A stretch of 64,000 nt of DNA from Marsupella aquatica (Eukaryota > Marchantiophyta), in contig OZ316893.1 of the NCBI GenBank assembly GCA_973895155.1, forward strand, positions 8,122,001 through 8,186,000, read 5' to 3'. Shown piece by piece: positions 25,288 through 38,800 of the stretch (its first letter is position 1; every line of letters begins with the position of its first letter). Position numbers and translations under genes: made by a program. The notes beneath the pieces are model-generated. The model was given only the letters and a program-made list of their open reading frames with translations. It searched no databases and was not told the DNA's origin.

Positions 25288-26370
25288 ATGTCGAATCGCT
25301 TGACCAGGACCGCCATTGCGAGCACGGATCGATGCGAGCCGAAAAATTGCCAACAGGAGTGTGAGAAGAGCTGCCCTGTGGCGAAAACAGGTATGTGGTT
25401 TATGTTGGTTTGGTTCAATTTGGTTGGTGTTTTTGTTTGTGCGGGCTTGCCGCGGCGATTTATGTATGGATCCATCCGGGACGGGGTCGGTGAATGTGTC
25501 TGTGAATGTGCTTTGTCTACTCGCTTCTTCATTTCGTTTGATTCGGCCAATTCTATGTGGCACTGAGTGAGGCACGTACGGTAGCTGCCTGTGGGTGGGC
25601 TGGAGTGCTCACGTACGGCGAAGGCATAGTTTTTGTTTGTTTTTTAAAGAGCCGGTTGTCGATCATAATTTTTCCTGATGTTTTCCCTTCCTCTTTTCTT
25701 CCGGTGCTGAAATACCGTGGTTTCTAAGATCATGAGGATTGTAGCTGTAAGAAAGTACCACGATCCTGTCGTCGTTGTGAGCTCTATGAATCTTGCTATT
25801 GCTCCCCGACCATGCACCAAAGTAGGGTGTGTCGGAGGGCATTAATGGGGGCGAAACATTCTTGCTTTGTTTCTATTGTGTCCGTTGTTTCAGAGTGTTG
25901 ACGTTTCTCTAACGATGCTCTCACTCACAATTTCCGGGGTCAGATAATTTAAATCTCAATGAGATTCTCATAGCATCAGACCTCGCTGGACGGTTTTTTG
26001 GCTGCGCAGGAAAGCTCTGCATTGAAGTCTCTTCTGGTTCTAAAATTGGTTTCATATCAGAGGAGCTTTTGTATCGGTTGTGGTATTTGCGTCGAGGTAA
26101 GAACTTGACACCTAAATCGTGTGTACGCCCCCATTAATGACTCATTAATGGGGGCGAAACTTTCGTGACTTTTGGCACTTAAGCTTTTAACTTTCGTTGT
26201 TTGCAAGTGAATTGTGGCATGTGACAGTTAGTTCAAGGAACGCTGGCTAGTCCTGTCGTCTGCTGTTCATCTTGGAATCGTGATTTTTGTGAAGAAGCGC
26301 TGGTCGTCTCGATTCTTACTTCAGTAGCCTCTCGTTTCTTCGTAACGCAGAAATGTCCATTTGAGGCCAT
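25288..26370 (+). pseudogene. ABCE1 (RNase L inhibitor) 5' fragment, copy 1
   Basis: A partial copy of the gene for ABCE1/RLI, the Fe-S ATPase that splits ribosomal subunits. Exon 1 is 25288-25390 (103 nt, phase 1) and encodes MSNRLTR...DRCEP with the four Cys of the first cluster region kept. Exon 2 is 26010-26096 with KLCIEVSS and the SEEL Fe-S region, but one extra T (CTTTTG for CTTTG) shifts the frame. Exon 3 similarity (KCPFEAI) begins at 26351 and stops abruptly at about 26370. Exon 1 has several changes from the third copy at conserved positions (for example I-to-T, K-to-E, R-to-Q). The ATP-binding domains are absent. The truncation point lies about 210 bases before the PPR gene. Similarity extends through intron 1, so this was a genomic duplication and not a retrocopy. 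Confidence 0.85.
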
Positions 26371-26583
26371 ACGCGAGCGGCAGACATACAGGGCAATGCC
26401 TGGCCGGCTTGGCTCGGCTCGGCTTGGAGTAGGATTGGAGTGACTACTGTAGTGAACGAGTGAAGAGGTGAAAAGCCTTCGGAGGAGACACCTAATCTTA
26501 AATTTGTGGATATTGCCCAAATTGTGCAGTATTTGGTGGGCTTGTTGGTGGATTGGACAGTGAACCTAACGTAAGTTAATCAA

Positions 26584-29500
26584 ATGGGTACAACAGCCGA
26601 GATGGCGTCTTCCTTTCTCGGTCCGGGTGTCATCGCGAACAGTGAGATGCTGCTCGGAGGCCGGTTTGGGAAGAAAGGGGAGTGCAGACCTAGCAGCAGT
26701 GGCCGGAAGGCTCTGAAAGGGCTCATGCTTGTGGTGGCCAGTGGAGGAGTAGCAGCTGGAGGTAGAGGAGGAGCTGGGGGACAAGCAGGAGGAGGAGGTG
26801 GAGGTGCAGAGGATGGAAGGACGCTGGTGAGTAGCAGCAGGTGGCTATACAGGGGAAACAGTCTGATTTCACAGACTGTTCTGCAGCCAGTTCCAATTGT
26901 TAAAGCGGAAGGACCGTGGAGAAGGGGTCTCCTGGAGCTAATTGGAGACATTTTGTCCGGAGTCGATGTACAGGCGGTTCTGGAGCCTTGGATTGATGGC
27001 CTTTCCGTAGAAGAGTGCAACAAAATCATGGTGGAGGTTGGGAATCGTGACTGGTCTCTAGCCATGGACGTCTTTAGGTTCCTCAAAGAACGAAGCCCTT
27101 ACATACAGAAAGCCAGTCTTGGCGCAGGCCACAGGACACCAGTTGCCGACTCTGGAAACGGTGTAGACGGTGGGTTCAAGGCCAGTGGGTTGTTGAAGGC
27201 CTACACTACTCTAGTTGGGGTTCTGAGTCGGAAAGGCAGGCTGACTGAGCTGAGTGTGCTACTTCATGAAATCGAGCAAGACGAGGTGGAGCCAGATTTA
27301 CGATTTTACAACGGAGTGGCTGAGGCGTACTCCAACTTGGGAATGGTGCCCAATGTCTCTGAAGTGCTCAGTCAAATGGAGAGAAGCGGCCTTCAGCCCG
27401 ACCATGCTACTTACGAATTGGTGAGTCGGAGAGGTTATTGCGCAAAGTGCTCGGGCTTTTCCGACTGATTTGATATTTTAGGATCTTTAGGGCAATGCAA
27501 GAACCAGGGGTGAGTTATGGAATTACCCCACTGGGGAGTCAGCTTGTAACGTTGCAGTCACCGGTTTGAATGCTGGTATGGGGACACTTACACATCATAT
27601 AATTAGCACTGAATATATGTTATTGATCGTGGCGCCGTTGACAATTCCTAAGTAGTTCGAAAGCCGGCATTGCTAATGGATTTGCATTCTACGTCTTGTC
27701 AAGTTTATCTCTAAATGTGATCTAAATGGATTGGCAGATGATCGCAGCCTGCTTGAGGTCCAAGGTCCCACAGTTAGACGAAGGCCTTAAAGTTTTCAGA
27801 ACTATGGTCAGGAATAAGTTGGAAGTGGGTGTTAAAACCTACCTCAAGTTGATTGATGCCTGTGTGGATGCACAAAACCTAAGGGCTGGGGAAGAGGTTT
27901 TTACTGCAATGCGCTCGACTGGCCATCAAATCTACAGTAAGGTACAGTCACTGTTGTCTCATTACCGACGACATGTCTGACATCGATGCATTGCCTTTAA
28001 GTAGAGAAATGAACCCACCGATTCCTTTCGGACAACTAGATAACATTTTAGAAATTCTTCAAGACTGAAGCCTGTCTATGGTTAGGCAATCCAACTTTCC
28101 TCGCACACTGTGGTTAAGGTTAATTTACAGTGTCGGCGGTATTACCACCACTCTTGCTTCAGCGGTTTCCAATTTTGTTATTTCATCATCTCTACAAGCA
28201 ATGATTCCAAATTCTAGTTGCAACGCTTAATGAGAAATTCAAGGCCTTCCTGCTCTCTCATATAAAATATTAGAAATGCAACGGCTAAGGTTCACCCATT
28301 TCCTCCTTTTTTCCACTTTCCAGTCACCATGTCTGTTCACTGATTGTCGTTAACTTCTAATTACTTGAAATCAATTTAATGTTAACTTGCCGAACTGGTG
28401 TGCAGACTTGGGTGAAGATGATACAGCTGCATGCGAGTGCTGGAGGCTCCAAGAAGGCTGAGGAGCTCTTTCGAGCCATGAGAGCCAGTGGGGTTCTCCC
28501 TACAGCAAGTATTTACGATGCATTGCTCGTGGCATATTGCCGGGCAGGTTGCTTAGATCAAGCCTTAAGCGTATTTCGTGAATACAAGCTGGTAGGTCCA
28601 AGCCGCTCTCTCGCTCGTCGTTGCGTAGGTGTTGAACTGGGCCGTTCATTAGATTTCAGTGTCAATTTCAGATCAGTTCTTTAGTAGCAATGGTCAAGTT
28701 CATGCAGGTTGCCGTTCAGTTCGGCTGTAAATTTCGTCAACATATGCGGAATTTTCTGGACGTGCTAAGAATGTTCTTACTGCTAGCTGCTAGCCCTTTT
28801 CTTGAGTATTTTCGAGGCTAGTGGTCTAGTGTATGTGATGTTAAGGTTTTAATTCTAGGAGGGTACGACTGAAACCTGGAAATCTTGGTTGCAGGCATCA
28901 AAACCATCTTTGATCGCGTACAACTGTCTCATAGATGCGAGTGGAAAATATGGGCGGTATGAAGAAAGTCTGGCTCTTTACGCTGAGCTGAGTGGGAATG
29001 GGTTACGACCAACAACCGTCACGTACACATCACTCATCTGGGCTATGGTTCAAGCAGGTCAACATGAAAAGGCTGACAAGCTGTACAAGAAGATGCTGCA
29101 AAAAAACCTTGTTCCCAGTGGCCACACAGTTACCGTCATGCTTCAGGCATATACGTCTTGTGGATGGACAAGGCTTGGACATGAGGTAAGGCGGTCTCCA
29201 TCCAACTATGACCTTCAGGTGGTGCAGCTATCTTCTTATGTATTCTAGCTTTGTAGTTGTAGGTAATATACAATGAGGGCATCATTAGGAGTTGTAGGCT
29301 CTTCACTATTTCCTTAGGACTGAAAATCCAGCGTGTTTAAGGGCCCATGTTTACCTGCACCGAGACTAGTGCATTTGTTCACATTCTAGTTGCATGGTGA
29401 TATCCTTGCAGATCTGCTCGAAACTGAAAGACTATCGAATTGAGACGAATTCTGTCGTGTATGGAGCCATGCTAAAATTGTATGTCCAGGGGAGATGGTA

Positions 29501-30257
29501 CAGGGAGGCTGCAAATGTTATGAGAGAGATGGAATCTAGGGGAGCAGAACCGGACGCTGCGGGCTACGGGGTGTTGATTGCTGCATTGGGTGAAGTAGGA
29601 GAGGAAATTGCACCTTTGGCGAAAGCAATGCAAGTGAGTGATTGGGAACCTTGTAGGATTGCCTTTTTCCTGGTTTCCGTTCAGTCCAGTCAAGACGACA
29701 CGTCCGGAGGAGGAAGAGATACAACTTTGGAAAAGGCTTGGTCATTTTTGGAGAACTGGGCCAGAGTTAAGGATAAAGACGCTAATCGATCATTCTACAA
29801 TGCCCTGATGGATGCTCTATGGAGACGAGGATTGAGGAGAAGAGCTCAACTAGTGATGCAAAAGGCCCGTGCTCTTCTGCACTGGTATAATCGCCCTCGG
29901 TTTGGAGCCAGTTCTGTATTGGACTTAAGGGGACAGTCTGTAGGAGGTGCACAAGTTGCACTCTTAGACTGGCTGCAGGAGGCAGCCACAAACTCCGTGG
30001 TAAGGGAAGCAGGTCATGCCATGGTAATTTATACAGGAGGTATTGAGATTGGCAACAGTAGATCGGTTGCTCTAAAGAAAAGGGGGTTGGGAGCAGTGAA
30101 GCAAGCCGTCACTGCCTATTTGGAGGAGCTATGTTCCCCTTTCCACGAAGGACCGGAATTTGGGGCAGGTAGATTGCATGCAGACTCGGAGCTTGTTATG
30201 CAGTGGTTGTCAAATCATGATAGTAAAGATGCTCTACGACTGCGTGATTGTGCATGA
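26584..30257 (+). CDS. PPR protein with C-terminal SMR-like domain, five exons
   Basis: A pentatricopeptide-repeat protein, probably an RNA-binding factor in plastid or mitochondrion. Exons: 26584-27420, 27738-27941, 28406-28591, 28895-29185, 29412-30257. All introns are GT-AG and phase 0, giving 787 residues from the first ATG, or 781 from the ATG at 26602, whose context (GAGATGGCG) and MASSFLG start look better. The N-terminus resembles a transit peptide and is followed by a Gly-rich run. About nine PPR units run from residue 200 to 570, for example TYTSLIWAMVQAGQHEKADK. The C-terminus has VLDLRGQSVGGAQVALLDWL and a TGG...LKK...AYLEELCSPF segment, which is SMR-like with a degenerate TGxG motif. 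This architecture recalls Arabidopsis EMB2217 (from memory, uncertain). The gene begins just downstream of the truncated ABCE1 copy. Confidence 0.88.
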
Positions 30258-33200
30258 CCTTGGTTTGCAAGTCTCATCTGTGGTGTGCCTGCTGTACTCT
30301 TGCTCTTCGTCCGCTTCCAAATTGATCTCGCTATGATTGCCCTCATGAATTTTTCGATGCCAGTCCTAAGGAAAGCACCGCGTCAAGGGAAATGTCATCG
30401 CTCACCAAGATCGTCCTCTATAGTTTTGTAGATCGCCTCTTTTGTCCTGATTTGTTCAAGAGAGGGTCTCAGCGACAGCTGTCAGTCACAACTACTCATG
30501 GAACGACATAACTTGGCGGATAGTCAGGTACTGGCCTGGAAGTCACATACTTGCTAGTGGCAACGGATCCTCAGTGAATGATCTTGCCATGCGGCCACTC
30601 ACGTGAATGTCGAATTGATTGCATTCTGTGAGAGTCGCTCTCAATTCCCACTGATCATAATTTCACTCCTTTGCTTTTGAGACATGCAGGCCAGGAATGA
30701 ATGTCCCCACCACGTACCCCAACAGGTAAAGCTTTTCCAACATAGTGGCGTTGTCACTCGAAACGATTCAGTTCGTATAAACCTTGTTATTAGTGATCAG
30801 CATTCCTCTACTTCACCTTTCGGACTGCTCTTCTGGCCAAAGGACAAACCGCTTACCAAGTCTTCAACAGAAAGAAGTTTCCAAGCGGGTGTCGAAGTGA
30901 CCCAAGTGAACGAAATTCCACGTGGCATACTCTGTCTCTTTGCTGGAATTATTCAGGCGGTTTACCTGAGCTTGACCAGAACAAAAGCCCTGCAAGTCAC
31001 CGGAGGCATGCTGTGTTCTCACTCCACTCCAAGAGTAGTTACTTGCAAGCAACCTGCTTTACTTCAACTGACATGATCAAAGCAATTAAAATATCGTCAA
31101 GGAAGAAAAAGATAGTCAAATATTTCATTGAGATAAGAGAATCCATAAAGTGTGTTAGATAAAGCTGTGTATATTGGCTTACCCAGGCTAAACTAACTCA
31201 AGATGACACATAGGTGGCCAGGTGACATGTGGAGACTTGTAATTCGTGCAAGCTACCCCTCTCCAACCATAATAGTGATAAAGGAAATAAAGGGAACAAA
31301 ATCCGGCAGCAGCATCTTGGAGACACTAGTCCACACTCCATGTAGGGACTGGATGGGGTGAGCACCTGGAAATTATAAACCTCATGATGGCATCTGCAAC
31401 AGTCATCTTGGGTTCTTATAGTTGAGTCACCTATACACAAAATGGAAAGCAACCAGATAAATATATTAGTTTTGGGGGAGGTTAATAATTTTGACAAGTT
31501 TGGGGACATTAAAATAAGAAACGGTTTCCCAAAATGAGGAAGGGGCTTAAGGGCCACATCTCCCTCGCCAAAAATGAGAAAAACAATATGGCTGGTGGGG
31601 GCATCCCATAGTGGCATAGTCACTTTTGGGAATTATTGGGCACGCACGCATGCACGCACCCACTATACTGTGCAGGTAGGCGAGGCGAGAGACTGCATAG
31701 CGCTGGCAGGAGTCGAGCCTGGGACTGGTTGTGCACCATACAGTGGACCGACAGGTGGGATTCAAGTTGGTGCGCGAGCGAGGGAACCGAAGGAAGGAGA
31801 AAAGCGAAGGAGGGAAAGAAAAGCGGGAGACTGACTGCGCATTCTCTCATTGGCGCGAAAATTAAAAATACTCGTAATGATTTGAAAAATAGGAGCAAGG
31901 TAATTGGCGGAAAACTGTCTGCCAATCGGATTTCTTTGTATTGAAAGGCTGAGGTTAAATCGATCTCGATCTCGATCTCATTGTCGCCTGATAAATTCAC
32001 GGCCCCGCATCGGTGTTATCTGGGAGTGTTATCACGCCCGTGCTATGCTGGTGTTTCACCGTCTTTCTTGAGACGTACGGATAGTAGTGTGGGATGGGGT
32101 ACTGGTTTATAGTTCTTGCTTTTGAGAGGGTAGTGTTTCAGGCGTCCTGACAATTGCACATCCAAATATGACCATATACGATGGCACTCCATATTATGAT
32201 AAACCAAATAGAATAATTAAATCACTAAGTGTACAAAGTATGTGTGACATTTTGATTTGCAATTACCAGAAAGTCTGTTTTAGGGGGTTTTACAGCACCG
32301 CTTGGATGGAACACTACTTCCTGTTCAAGATTGAGATCTCATCCCAGTGTTAGTTTATTGATGACGGGTGGTTCTTGAGAGTAGAAAAGTTCTAGCAGCT
32401 GTTTCAGCTCAGGTTTGCCCATGTCTAGATGGCAGTTGGTGGGTCCCGATAAGTACTGATGTCTACACTGTTTTGAGTCCAAAGTTTAGACTATCTAGAG
32501 AGGTCATCTAACGTTTTGGGAGCTTGGTCTCTCGGATTGTACTGAAAATGGTCCATCCAAGCTGCTTTTTTTTGGATTTGTCCGTTTGCTTTCCCTTGTC
32601 CTTTTTTGGTGTGGTTGCTTTCTTGGAGTTTTTGCATTTATGATTGCATATAGGTCTTGTGTATGGGCGAACAAAAACAATTGCAGCAACCACTTTTCTG
32701 CACACAAAATTTAGAAAATCCAAGGTTTACACATTGCACATGGTAAAAGTGTTGATCTTTTGCATCCATTCCCTCATATTCTTATTGAGAAAACCAAAAG
32801 AATAGCTACCCAGAGTTTTGGTCTTCAGTGAAAGAAGTCCAGCCTTTTAAGGATAGTGGAACAAAATCCTGCTACAATTTACCTTAAATGTCCAAATTTT
32901 CTAAGGTAGAAATGAGCAATTCAGACTCTCAACGGGTCCCACTCAGCATGTCTACCCATTGCACGGGAATCATGAGGTTTAACCAAGGCCAAGCTCAACT
33001 CTGAGGAAGTAACCAGTTGCTTTCACTACACACACACCTCTTGGTGATACTTTTTTCAGCCATTTGCATTTGGTTGTAACAAACATTGCATGCTGTTTGA
33101 AAACTCCTTAAAATACAAAATGTTCACTTCTCTTGTTCACATTAAGGTCAACTGTCACAACAACATACCTTACAGCCATCTCGGTTTGTGCAGGACTTGT

Positions 33201-34060
33201 ACAAAATATTAAGTAGACTGAGCAGTCAGTGTTTACATAAAAAATGCTAAGAATCTAACTAATAATTTGCCATCTAAAGCTATACTCTGAAGCCTATCAT
33301 CTAGATTACCCTAGACCTTGAATGAGGTGCACACAAGTTTTGGGGTTGGGGACAGATAGAGAAAGCAACCGTGGGCTTGAGCAAAGCTCGGCATCCAGGC
33401 TAGTATTGTTTGAAATTGCATCACACAATTCTTTCAAGGATGATGAATAATTCCAACAACACCTGACTAACAAATGTTTTTGGGAGTACTTATGAAACCT
33501 CCACAAAATTTTGTGATGCAAATTCTACTAATAAGTACTATGCCATTTTGTTCCATCATCATAACATGGCACTGTAACAATTAAACTTAACAGGTGCCAG
33601 CTGTGATATTCCAAAAAAATGTGGGAATATATACTAAAATTCATGATTGAAGTGCATGACCTATTCCATAAAGTGAACTATAGGCCATAATTTCATTGCA
33701 ATTTTTTGTTGTTGATATTTAGATCATGCTTGCCAGTAGGGACAGCCGTGGGGAGTCTGAGTACGGGGAGCTTGAGTGAAATTAAAATCTATGGTTTCAC
33801 TCTATTGAATAGATCATGAACCCATTACACTGATGATTTTATGGTCAGGACAAAAATCTTATGGGCTACCTATGAAGTTATCTCATATGGATCAGAGGTT
33901 TAAGAAGTCACAAACCATACTACCTTGCTTATGCCAGTGCTTTGACACACCCTCATGTCAATAATGTAAACAGTTTTTTTTTAAATAAAAAATTAAAAAA
34001 TGTAAATAGTTATACTCAAGGACACAAATGGTTTTATAGCCAAAATCCTTAGAGGTCACC
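30258..34060. other. 3' region of the PPR gene and intergenic DNA
   Basis: The PPR 3' untranslated region probably occupies the first several hundred bases. The rest has no recognisable gene. A short (GATCTC)n run lies near 31962-31980. Open frames at 30684-31076 (plus) and 31198-31623 (minus) have no recognisable domain. Confidence 0.4.
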
Positions 34061-34073
34061 CTTGCTTATGGGA

Positions 34074-34275
34074 GTGCTTTGACACCCCCGTTGTGTTGTT
34101 CTTTACAATAATGCTTTGACCCCCGTGTTGTGTTGTTCTTTACAATAATAATGCTAGTGTAGTGCGGCGGGGTGGAATTCCGGATGACGAGAAAAGCAAA
34201 TTGAAACCTGGGAGTGAGGCAGGCCAATTGAGACCTGGGAGTAAGGCAGGCCAATTGAGACCTGGGAGTGAGGGC
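34074..34275. repeat. Two small direct-repeat clusters
   Basis: At about 34074-34150 a unit of about 37 bases containing GTTGTGTTGTTCTTTACAAT is present twice. At about 34202-34272 a 27-base unit containing CCTGGGAGTGAGGCAGG is present nearly three times. Confidence 0.75.
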
Positions 34276-34419
34276 GAAGTCATCATCAGTGAACTGGTGA
34301 TCTAGTGTAGAGTAGTACTGGACTACTGGAGCCGTCAGCACTCTGGCAGAGGTGCATAATAATAATAAGGATCCTTTCTTTCTCTAGACTGGTGGTCACG
34401 GGCCCGACGGCCCCCCACT

Positions 34420-35857
34420 CCCACTCCCGCCCCCGCCCCCGCCCCCCCCTGTCCGACGCATCTGTCGTCTCCGGCGGTTCTCACGACTCCAAAGCTCCAA
34501 TTAGTATTATTCGAAGGTAGCTCGAGCCTGAGGAACTCCGCGCTCAGGCTTTCTTTCGCTCATTCGCTCTTTTGCTCTTTCGCTCTTTTGCTCTTTCGCT
34601 CTTTCGCTCGAAGGAGCCCTCGAGCCCTCGCTCGAGATGGGCTGCGCTGCGCGTCCGCCGAGGAGAGACCAGAGAGGAGAGCGGAGCTTCTTTCGTCGGA
34701 GCGCGGCGAAGCGTTGAGGTGAGTGAGTGGAGGCGGAGGAGCTTACGTTACCTAGCGTTGCGTTGCCGTGTCTGGACTGGCGTTTGATGACTCGATGACG
34801 GAATGAATGAATGAATGAATGAAGGAATGATTGAATGAATGGCCGATTAGGTTGTTTCGAGTGCCCGCTTTCGGCTTGCTCGAGTTCGAGTTCGAATGCG
34901 ATTGTGATGGTTGACATGGGGGAGCCAGTTCCAATCTTTGTAAAGCGGGAGCAGGATAGGAGGAGGAGGCTGTAGTGCTTTGTGCTGTGGTCGGTCAGAA
35001 CTCCTGCCGCACTGAAGGGGAGGTGGACGGTGCGTTTTTGGTTTAGTTGAGTAAACTGGAGATAGGCTCGGTTGGACTGGACTGAAGTGGACTGGATTGG
35101 ACTGGACTGGTTAGAAGTGCGAGTTTTGATGAGGAGATCGAAGAAGCAGAGGAATCTACCGTCGTCGGGGTTTCTGCTCATATCGTATTCAGATATTGTT
35201 CTAAGCGCCAGTTTGGGAATTAGAGATGCCATTATTCTTTCTGGCGTGCAATCTCTTTGTTCGAAAGAGGAGTGATTACTCTCCCTGGTTCAGCGGAGAA
35301 AGCGTCGAGAAGATGTGTTGGCGGAATCTACTTTTTTCGTGATTATGCGTGATTGATTGTCAACATGACCTTACTAACAATTTGATTTTCGGCTCCATTG
35401 TTTGTCCACGGTGACAGATGAGTGAGTTCTTCACTCCAAGAAGAAGAAGCAGCTGGAAGAGAATGGCGTGGCTGGACGGTGCTGCACATACAGATTGATA
35501 GACATCTTTGGCATATGCTGTGACTTAACTTGGAGACGATAAGAGCGGACCGATTGCCTGGCGGATCCTCAAAATTACGGCATGGTGGAGTATAAGCACC
35601 TCTGGTTTTGATAATCCGTCAAGTTCAGCTACTCATGAAAAGTTCGTGGAAGCTCCGAGTTGAAACATATGATGCAGTTGCTTGATATTTTAGCGTTAGT
35701 ACTGGAAGGAAATGTATTGGCGCGGGAGAGTGACACATTGTCTTGCGTGGCTATCAGAGCGGGCCGGAAGCACAAACTTATGATCGTGAAGTCGCAACAG
35801 CAGGATACCTGGAGGTCAGGAGGTTAAAATGTAGTGCAGGCTAGTGTAGGAGGATCA
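34420..35857 (+). promoter_or_regulatory. Promoter and 5' leader region of the SNF2-RING gene
   Basis: A GC-richer stretch before the helicase start holds a CCCGCC-rich tract near 34425-34447, a (GCTCTTTC/GCTCTTTT)n pyrimidine repeat at about 34559-34610 and a (GAAT)n run at about 34800-34836. Such tracts are common in plant 5' leaders. A possible 3' splice site (GTAGTGCAG) ends at about 35840, so the leader may be spliced. No single promoter element can be assigned. Confidence 0.4.
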
Positions 35858-38800
35858 ATGGTTATTCACGGAGGAGGACCAGGTTTGATAGTTCCGAGGA
35901 AGCGTGTGGAACTGGTTGATGCAATGTTGCTACAGGAAGATAACAGCATTATCAGTTGGAACAATAAGGCTACAGGAGCGTCACGGGAGGAAGAGTTCCA
36001 AACCTCTGAATTATCGAATTCTCCTGTGGACAGGGCTTGTAGCCCTCCTTTAAGAAGCGGTGATGATTTGGATTGTGATTCCGACGAAGGGTTATACGTC
36101 GGGACGGACGAGTATGGCAGCTATAGCCAAGTTGGAGGTTACAAGTTGGAGTTTGGTGCTTCCCATGAACGTGCTACTGAAAGGCAGGATATGGAGGGCG
36201 TCGAAGAAGAGGTTGCTGACTCTGAACTGCCAGGAGTACATCTTGCCAGTGTGGCAGACGAGTATGCGGTTGACATGGGATTTGATGAACTTCAGGATTT
36301 GATTCCTGCTTTGGTCAGTTGTTATTAGCCCCAGTAGTTAGCATCTATTAATTCTCTCCGTACCTCGATTCGAATCGGATGTGGTTACATATATTTTGTG
36401 GGACAACTTTCCTCAATGAATGAACCAATGAATCAAGTAATGCATCTTTTCAATGCCAAATCTCTTGGGATGGATGCTTTGTATTGTTAAGCCTCCTTTC
36501 AGCACGGTAATTGTGCGGGTAGCAGATTTACTATGATTGGTGCAAAGTAGTTGACATGAGGTGCATTCCATCTGGGGGTGGACAAAGTTATTCTCTATTA
36601 GAGACTAAAACGGTGACTGACTGAATTAATAAGTGACGAACTCTTGGAATTCTTTCAAGGTCCCAAATCTTGTGGCAGGGCCCGTCGTTCTGGTGTTCGA
36701 CCTACAATACCTTCTCTTCTGTGCTTGTGCAATAGTTCAATTTTGAAGGTAGCAGATAATTATTTAATAAGTTCGATACATGATGTGTTCTCTCTCTCAC
36801 TTCAGAGATTTATTGTTTATTAATTTTCTTGTCTGAATTTTGCAGGCGGAGGATAAACGGCCTCTAACAGAGGAATTTGGACCGTCTCAGGCGAGACCTG
36901 ATCTTGAGTTGATAAGTGCGTCCGGATTCAATCAACAGGTCATGGCACCTTTCACTCATCGTATTGATGAGAAGGACAGAGTTTTTCTTACTCCTAACGA
37001 GCAAGAGCAAGAGGGTTTAAGACGACTAGCCCAGCAGATGGATGCTGATGATGATGAAGTATTGTTCATTGGTCCCTCGTCCACGCAAGAATCGTCACAT
37101 TCCCATTTCACCACACACAACTTCATGCTGCCCACTATACCTCAAGCTCCACAATCAGGCATTCTCGGGAACTTTGAGGTCAACAGCTTCAGTTTCGATT
37201 TCAGTTCATACGAGGGCTCTCGGCATTCAGCTCCGGCCGTATTACATACAGGTGGATTTCGAATTTGGCAACTCCCATCCCTCTATTATTAAATTACAAA
37301 TCGTAGCGATGGAAGCCACAATGATCAATTTGTCGAGAGAGATACTAGATGGGCCCCTTAATTGAGAAGTGTTACTTAATGGACCCTATGAGGCCCCATG
37401 AGATTTTAGGACCGTTGATTTAAGGTCTATCAAGGGTATGGATCACTCATGGGATCCATCAAGTAAAGCTTTGCATTTTGGTGGTCCATCAAGAATATCT
37501 CTCTCAATTTGTCTTTCTGCAGATCCTGTTCTCTTTCTCTCCAGAATTTTGCTACTCTGCGGGGGATGCCCTTTTCTTTGTGGATTCCATTAGAATTACA
37601 CTTGGTACGTGTTGCTCCTATTAAAGTGGGTTTGTCTTAAATCTTTAGGGCAACATGAGACTTTTTATTATCATCAGACATCTTACAGTGCTAATGGACT
37701 GCAGGCAACGAAGCTTGTGAAAACGATGTTGGAAGCACACTCCATCTATCAACCCTGGATAATGATTTGGAGGAACAGAGCTCTAGGCAGGGGGTGTTTG
37801 GGAATACTACGAGGGCTTTCGAGCACTCACTTTCCTTGCAACCATTTTCAAACATTGACCACGACAGGCCCAGCCAGACATCTGGGTCAGTTTTAGCTTC
37901 CGAAGTGAAGCTTATAGGGAGTAGTCATACGGTGGACAGCGCAACGATGGCTAGAACCTCAAGTGCTGGTATTGCAAGGCAGAAACAAGTGAGTGCCGGC
38001 AAAGGTAATAATCACATTATTTCATTAAGTAGCAGTGACAGCGATAGTGATCGTGATAGTGGTATTGATGAACTGGAGTTCATAGCATATCCGGGGCAGC
38101 CAGGAGGAATGTTCAAGCGCAGGGCACAAGATACTTTGGCAGCGTTCATCAAGAAGAGACCAAACATTCAAATAGGTAGCTCGCAGGATGCAATATGGAA
38201 CATTCATGATTACAAAACATTGAAGTCACAGTGCAAGCAGGTACCATATCAGTGGAATCCACCTGGTGGTCTACAAATTCCGTCGCGTGATTGTTCTGGG
38301 TTATACTTAGATCCCCTTAGAAGTTCGGGTGGTGGGGGAAGCATTCAATATTCAAAAAGCTCTGTAGAGTCCAATACGAACAGAGCAATGCAGTCGATTG
38401 TACCCTACGATTTGAATATGAGGAAGAACCTACAAGGTCCTCGGGCAGGTCCCACAACAGCAGACGCAATCATGAAGGTATATTCGTGCTCCAGATCATT
38501 CAGTTCTGTTTTTGGGAAAATTACGGGTTTCTCTTAGAGAGAAAGTTTTTGCACTAGCCATTCTGGTTGATTTCGGTGGAACTTGGATGACAGGATACTC
38601 TGGCTGGAAATAACAAAGAGGAAGATCTTCCACCTGAAGGCCATTTGGCTGTCCCTCTTCTTAAGCATCAAGTAAGTTCCTCATTACCATGTTTAGTATG
38701 AGTTGCCAAACGACTCTGTTGTAAGGAGAATGTCGCTTAGACTATGCACCGGAAACTGGTTCTTGTTGAAGGCCAGTTGTAGGATGTAACATCACTTGCA

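Noticed and set aside
26580-27086. 168-residue minus-strand frame
   Set aside because: Antisense to PPR exon 1; Pro-rich run is the complement of the Gly-rich stretch.
31670-31740. tRNA-like box B (GAGTCGAGCCTGGGAC)
   Set aside because: No matching box A at the right distance, no cloverleaf and no flanking duplication.
34507-35232. 241-residue open frame on the minus strand
   Set aside because: It is antisense to the leader region of the SNF2 gene and its translation is dominated by translated microsatellites (SFIHSFIHSF and SERAKE runs); no domain and no splice partner.
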